A stretch of DNA of 64,000 nt from Salinirubellus salinus. Its GTDB lineage: Archaea > Halobacteriota > Halobacteria > Halobacteriales > Haloarculaceae. Within the stretch, counting starts at the first letter, position 1. Each line of letters starts with the position of its first letter. The notes beneath the pieces were generated by a model. That model was not told the origin of the DNA, made no database searches, and saw only the letters and a program-made list of their open reading frames with translations. Below are positions 61,103-64,000 of the stretch, one piece after another. The position numbers and the translations under genes are program-made. The stretch lies in the NCBI RefSeq assembly GCF_025231485.1, contig NZ_CP104003.1, positions 434,001 through 498,000 on the forward strand. The letters run 5' to 3'.

Positions 61103-61674
61103 GTCTCGGCCTCGACCGGCTCCAGGAGCTCCGGCAGATCGCGCAGAACCCACGGCAGTCCGAGCACCTCCGGGAGGCGGCGGGCGTCATCGCTCACATC
61201 GAGGCCGAGCAGCGCCGGACCGCTCGCGAACTCCACGACGTCCTCGACGTCCCCGGCGAGGCGCCGGCACTCATCGACGAGGACGCGCGGGTCGACCAGC
61301 TCTGTGACCTCCTCTCGGCACGAGTGTCGGGGAACCTCCAGTCGTACTGGCTGGAGCACCACGTCCCCGACCACGTCAGCGAGGCCGACGACGCCGAGAC
61401 CGTCCGCTACGTCGGGATGGACGCCGCCGAGTGGAACGCGACGTGTCGAGAGTGGGCCGAGAACTACCGCGAGCAAGGGGTCGACGGGGGCACGACGGAG
61501 ATCGCTGACGCGCACATCCGGCGGACGTGGGACGTGCCCCTCGAGGAGTTCGAGGAGCTGGTGGTGAACGTCACGCCCCAGCGGGTCCTGCAGGAGGGCG
61601 CAACCGGGCCCTCCCAGCGGACGCAGGAGGCGTACGAACGGGCCGTCGACCACGCGGCCGGTGAGAGCGAGTGA
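61099..61674 (+). CDS. Unrecognised viral protein preceding the packaging ATPase
   Basis: 191 residues from GTG 61099. All-helical acidic sequence (LDRLQELRQIAQNPRQSEHLREAAGVIAHIEAEQRRTARELHDVLD) with no membrane segment or metal motif. Overlaps the ATPase gene by four bases, so it may be its partner. No family recognised. Confidence 0.6.
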   Translation: MSLGLDRLQELRQIAQNPRQSEHLREAAGVIAHIEAEQRRTARELHDVLDVPGEAPALIDEDARVDQLCDLLSARVSGNLQSYWLEHHVPDHVSEADDAETVRYVGMDAAEWNATCREWAENYREQGVDGGTTEIADAHIRRTWDVPLEEFEELVVNVTPQRVLQEGATGPSQRTQEAYERAVDHAAGESE

Positions 61675-62495
61675 ACCTCGGGATGTTCGCGGGCTCGGGG
61701 TGGGGCAAGTCGTTCGGAGCGAGTGCGCTCGCCGAGCGGAACACGAGCAAGTACGACGGCGTCGTCGTCCTGGACTACAAGGACGAGTACCGGGGACTCT
61801 GCTCGAAGGAGCACGGGCCGGCGCCGTTCGTCCACTGGCAGGCCGGCAAGGTCGAGCGTGAGCTCTGGACCGACGACCAGTATCGCGACCTTCTCGAGAA
61901 CGGGCACGTCGTGGTGGCTCGGAACTCGCGGCATTTGGACAACGAAGGGTGGAGGGAGGTCGTCGCGAACATCGTTCGGGTTGGGCGTCGACAGATGCGC
62001 GACCATCGCCTCCTGTTCCTAATCGACGAAGCCCACCGGGTCGCCCCGCAGTCGGGGAGCTATCCAGAGGTGATCGGCGGGCTCGCGACGACCGGGCGTG
62101 GTGAGCAGAAGTCGGCGGCGTGGGTGTCTCAGCGGCCGGCCTCGGTCGACAAGGACGTGTTCGGGAACTTCGATGCCCGGTTCTTCGGCGGGTTCAAAGA
62201 CAAGAACGACCTGAACGCCATCGACGCCATCACCGAGTACCCCAAGGAGGTCCACCAGCCCGGTGGGTCGCGGGTCCCGTCGCTGCCGGAGGAACTCCAC
62301 GCCCCGGATGCGGGCGCGGTGAGCGTCCGGAAGTGGTCGAAGGAACTGCCCGACGGGTCGAAGGTGACGACGAACAGCGAGTGGATCTACTCCGACGACG
62401 ACGGGGAGCTCGCCCGGCTCCAGTCTGCCGAAGACTGGAACCCGAAGTGCGACCACGTCGGCGCCTCCGGGGTCGGTATCGACGTAGGACTCTGA
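61671..62495 (+). CDS. Viral genome-packaging ATPase (FtsK/HerA-type, SH1-like)
   Basis: 274 residues from GTG 61671. Walker A GSGWGKS at about 8-14 (GxGxGKS), Walker B LLFLIDEAHR, then a Gln/Arg-rich strand AAWVSQRPASVDKDV typical of viral A32/HerA-type packaging motors. Short without extra domains, as in PRD1/SH1-type membrane-containing viruses. Powers DNA entry through a vertex. It is immediately upstream of VP12/VP7/VP4-like genes, the order seen in SH1-group viruses. Confidence 0.85.
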   Translation: MNLGMFAGSGWGKSFGASALAERNTSKYDGVVVLDYKDEYRGLCSKEHGPAPFVHWQAGKVERELWTDDQYRDLLENGHVVVARNSRHLDNEGWREVVANIVRVGRRQMRDHRLLFLIDEAHRVAPQSGSYPEVIGGLATTGRGEQKSAAWVSQRPASVDKDVFGNFDARFFGGFKDKNDLNAIDAITEYPKEVHQPGGSRVPSLPEELHAPDAGAVSVRKWSKELPDGSKVTTNSEWIYSDDDGELARLQSAEDWNPKCDHVGASGVGIDVGL

Positions 62496-62496
62496 G

Positions 62497-62643
62497 ATGA
62501 GCGAGACACACGTGACCCTCTACGGCGACGCGGCGAGCGAGTTCGACGACCTGGCCGAGCGCCTCGAGGAGGAACTCGGGATCGAGACGAACGCGGGCGT
62601 AGTCCGATACCTCCTCAGACAGGAAGGGCCACGTCATCGGTAG
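62497..62643 (+). CDS. 48-residue ribbon-helix-helix-like protein
   Basis: ATG 62497 one base after the ATPase stop, to TAG 62643. VTLYGDAASEFDDLAERLEEELGIETNAGVVRYLLRQ has a beta strand and two helices with the spacing of a ribbon-helix-helix DNA-binding protein. Likely a small viral regulator. Falls in the position of a small gene between the ATPase and VP12 in SH1-like viruses. Confidence 0.6.
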   Translation: MSETHVTLYGDAASEFDDLAERLEEELGIETNAGVVRYLLRQEGPRHR

Positions 62644-62750
62644 CCCGCGGGACCCGCGTGGTCCCCGCGGTCGCCGCGTCTCGCGCCGTCTTCCCAACTC
62701 TCAGTTTGTCGGTTCTTCAACCGGAGCGACCCGCTACGACCCGATGTAGC

Positions 62751-63038
62751 ATGGAGTTTGGAGATGCCTTCGGTAAACTCGCAGACGAACAGTTCCTCAT
62801 GGACGCCGGCGCGGCGCTCGGCGGCTACATGAGCGCGAACCTCGCCCAGCAGTACGGTCCCAACGTGGCGATGGGCTACACGGTGCCGCCCGAGGTGTAC
62901 GACGCCGGTGTCGTGGTCGGCGCCGAGCTCGCGCTCTCGGGCCGGATGAAGCGCCACGTCCAGGTCGGCGGCGGCGTCGCCCTCGGTGAGGACCTCGCCC
63001 GGCGGACGGGTGTGCTGGCCCGCATCGGAGGTAACTGA
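62751..63038 (+). CDS. Viral membrane protein (VP12-like)
   Basis: 95 residues from ATG 62751. MEFGDAFGKLADEQFLMDAGAALGGYMSANLAQQYGPNVAMGY has Gly/Ala-rich helices suited to an internal viral membrane, with VYDAGVVVGAELAL and VQVGGGVALGEDLA also hydrophobic. Size, position (between ATPase and the capsid genes) and composition match VP12 of SH1-like viruses. This is inferred mainly from gene order. Confidence 0.65.
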   Translation: MEFGDAFGKLADEQFLMDAGAALGGYMSANLAQQYGPNVAMGYTVPPEVYDAGVVVGAELALSGRMKRHVQVGGGVALGEDLARRTGVLARIGGN

Positions 63039-63040
63039 GC

Positions 63041-63571
63041 ATGGCGAACGAGACCAACCTCTTCATCAACAACGGTGCGACCGGTGAGGCGGTCGAGAAG
63101 CTCACGAACACCCCCTCGGCTCCGGGCGCGACGCCCATCGTGAAGATCTCTCCCTCGCGAGGGCTGTTCCTCCGTATCGCCAACCAGGTGGCGAAGGGGA
63201 GCAACGTCGGCGTCCCGGTCTACATGGACCTGTACGACTCGAACGGCGACCCGATTCCGCCGAACTCGGCGGTGTTCTTCGCCCTCGAGGTGCAGGGGAT
63301 GGAGCAACCGGTGAAGGTCAGCGCGAAGAAGTCCAACCTCTCGTTCTACGTCGCGAACGACATCACGACCCAGCGCGACGAGGACAACATCGACAACGCG
63401 AAGATCGTCCTCCAGCGCCCGGAGACGTCCGCGACGGACGAGCCGATCCAGGCGATCAACGTCCGGGACATCGACGCGATGTACTTCCAGCTCGAGGCGA
63501 GCGCCGCCGTCGACTGGTCCCAGTCCGAGTGGCAGGTCGACAACCAGGCCGTTCGACAGGGTGAGCGGTAG
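63041..63571 (+). CDS. Small major capsid protein, single beta-barrel (VP7-like)
   Basis: 176 residues, close to the length of SH1 VP7. Beta-rich, with the strands PIVKISPSRGLFLRIANQVAKG, VPVYMDLYDSNGDPIPPNSAVFFALEVQG, LSFYVAND and INVRDIDAMYFQLEASAAVDW. No signal or membrane segment. Sits directly upstream of the VP4-like gene, as in SH1. Functional assignment is by context plus fold, since sequence conservation in this family is low. Confidence 0.75.
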   Translation: MANETNLFINNGATGEAVEKLTNTPSAPGATPIVKISPSRGLFLRIANQVAKGSNVGVPVYMDLYDSNGDPIPPNSAVFFALEVQGMEQPVKVSAKKSNLSFYVANDITTQRDEDNIDNAKIVLQRPETSATDEPIQAINVRDIDAMYFQLEASAAVDWSQSEWQVDNQAVRQGER

Positions 63572-64000
63572 ATGTTCAGCAACGGTGTGCGCCGGCGTCT
63601 GAGTGACCTCGGGCGCCGGCGAGACGAACTCAGCCCCGACGACTTCGAGACGGCGGTGAACTCGCAGGGGAAGGACTCGGTCGTCGCGACGCTCCAGGCC
63701 GACGCCGTGCTCGCGCTGATGAGTGGCCGGGCTCACCCGCTGAAGCTCGCCGTGCCGGCCTACGAGTCGTTCACGACCGACGGGACGGCCGACAACACGG
63801 AGACGTTCACCCTCACCCACGACATCGTCGACTCGCCCGACACGCTCGACGCGGTCGTGTGGCTCGACGGGACCTACTACGGTACGCCGGACAGCATCGA
63901 CTACTCGACCGGCGACATCGACGTGACCGACTCGGGGACGAACTCCACTGTTCACGTCTACTACGTCTCGGGGAAGGCCGCCACGCTGAACCTCCGGAAG
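63572..64000 (+). CDS. Large major capsid protein, single beta-barrel (VP4-like), cut off by window
   Basis: The first 143 residues are present. RLSDLGRRRDELSPDDFETAVNSQGKDSVVATLQADAVLAL begins with a basic helix. Then a beta-rich part ETFTLTHDIVDSPDTLDAVVWLDGTYYGTPDSIDYSTGDIDVTDSGTNSTVHVYYVSG. SH1 VP4 is about 230 residues, so about 90 more are expected. It forms the hexagonal capsomers together with the VP7-like protein. Start overlaps nothing, 1 base after the previous stop. Confidence 0.7.
   Translation, partial: MFSNGVRRRLSDLGRRRDELSPDDFETAVNSQGKDSVVATLQADAVLALMSGRAHPLKLAVPAYESFTTDGTADNTETFTLTHDIVDSPDTLDAVVWLDGTYYGTPDSIDYSTGDIDVTDSGTNSTVHVYYVSGKAATLNLRK

Larger units (their letters stand above)
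49354..64000. mobile_element. Integrated element / provirus of SH1-type sphaerolipovirus character, incomplete at right edge
   Basis: From the tRNA-like remnant to the window end the gene content is entirely element-like: two tyrosine recombinases, J-domain, zinc-finger and ribbon-helix-helix accessory genes, phi-H1-repressor-like regulators, a low-GC three-gene cassette, then a packaging ATPase followed by VP12-, VP7- and VP4-like genes. The whole segment has tightly overlapping genes and no housekeeping functions. It could be one provirus or two elements side by side with the boundary near 58.2 kb. The right end and intact tRNA would lie beyond 64 kb. Confidence 0.75.

Overview
The window is from a halophilic archaeon (class Halobacteria). 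It is GC-rich, its proteins are acidic, many starts are GTG or leaderless ATG, secreted proteins carry twin-arginine (Tat) signals, and it holds halocyanins, a Rieske/split-cytochrome-b cluster, a PilB3/PilC3 pilus system, phi-H1-repressor-like winged helices and SH1-like virus genes. I cannot name the genus.

1-30.7 kb is mostly chromosomal housekeeping. In order: the end of a Gfo/Idh/MocA sugar dehydrogenase; an IS200/IS605-type element carrying only tnpB, inserted about 25 bp before the start of a double-domain KaiC gene; a histidine kinase coupled to kaiC; a halocyanin; a RIO-like kinase divergent from a macrodomain protein; an acyl-CoA dehydrogenase; three tandem GNAT acetyltransferases; endonuclease III; a CPBP-type membrane protease broken by one in-frame TAG; and then the respiratory bc-type cluster (halocyanin, Rieske protein, cytochrome b in two genes, five small membrane proteins) at 12.0-20.4 kb. 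After that come fatty-acid activation/oxidation genes, an O-methyltransferase, an MBL-fold hydrolase, two tandem 51-residue membrane peptides, a thioredoxin-fold protein, a half-length EamA transporter, a four-repeat LEA14-like protein, and an Lrp regulator coupled to an aminotransferase.

30.8-47.5 kb is a type IV pilus locus: the secretion ATPase PilB3, the membrane platform PilC3, and a six-gene set of pilin-like proteins present twice in tandem in the same order and orientation (five genes on +, one convergent gene on -). The second copy has gained a PKD domain and a jelly-roll-like domain. A 36-residue protein and a membrane-anchored winged-helix regulator close the chromosomal part.

49.35-64 kb is an integrated element that runs off the right edge. 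Its left end carries what looks like the 3' end of a tRNA-Ala gene, followed by a tyrosine recombinase with three co-directional overlapping accessory genes and two divergent phi-H1-repressor-like winged-helix genes. Then come three genes of visibly lower GC: a Cas4-like 4Fe-4S nuclease with a long C-terminal extension, a P-loop ATPase with an altered Walker A, and a predicted N4-cytosine DNA methyltransferase. No cas1, cas2 or CRISPR array is nearby, so I read this trio as a candidate uncharacterised defence or restriction-modification-like cassette and as the most interesting item here. A second, short tyrosine recombinase follows. From 58.3 kb a run of overlapping genes leads to a packaging ATPase, a VP12-like membrane protein and two capsid-like genes, which is the order of SH1-group sphaerolipoviruses. 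The region therefore looks like a sphaerolipovirus-type provirus carrying, or lying next to, a defence cassette.
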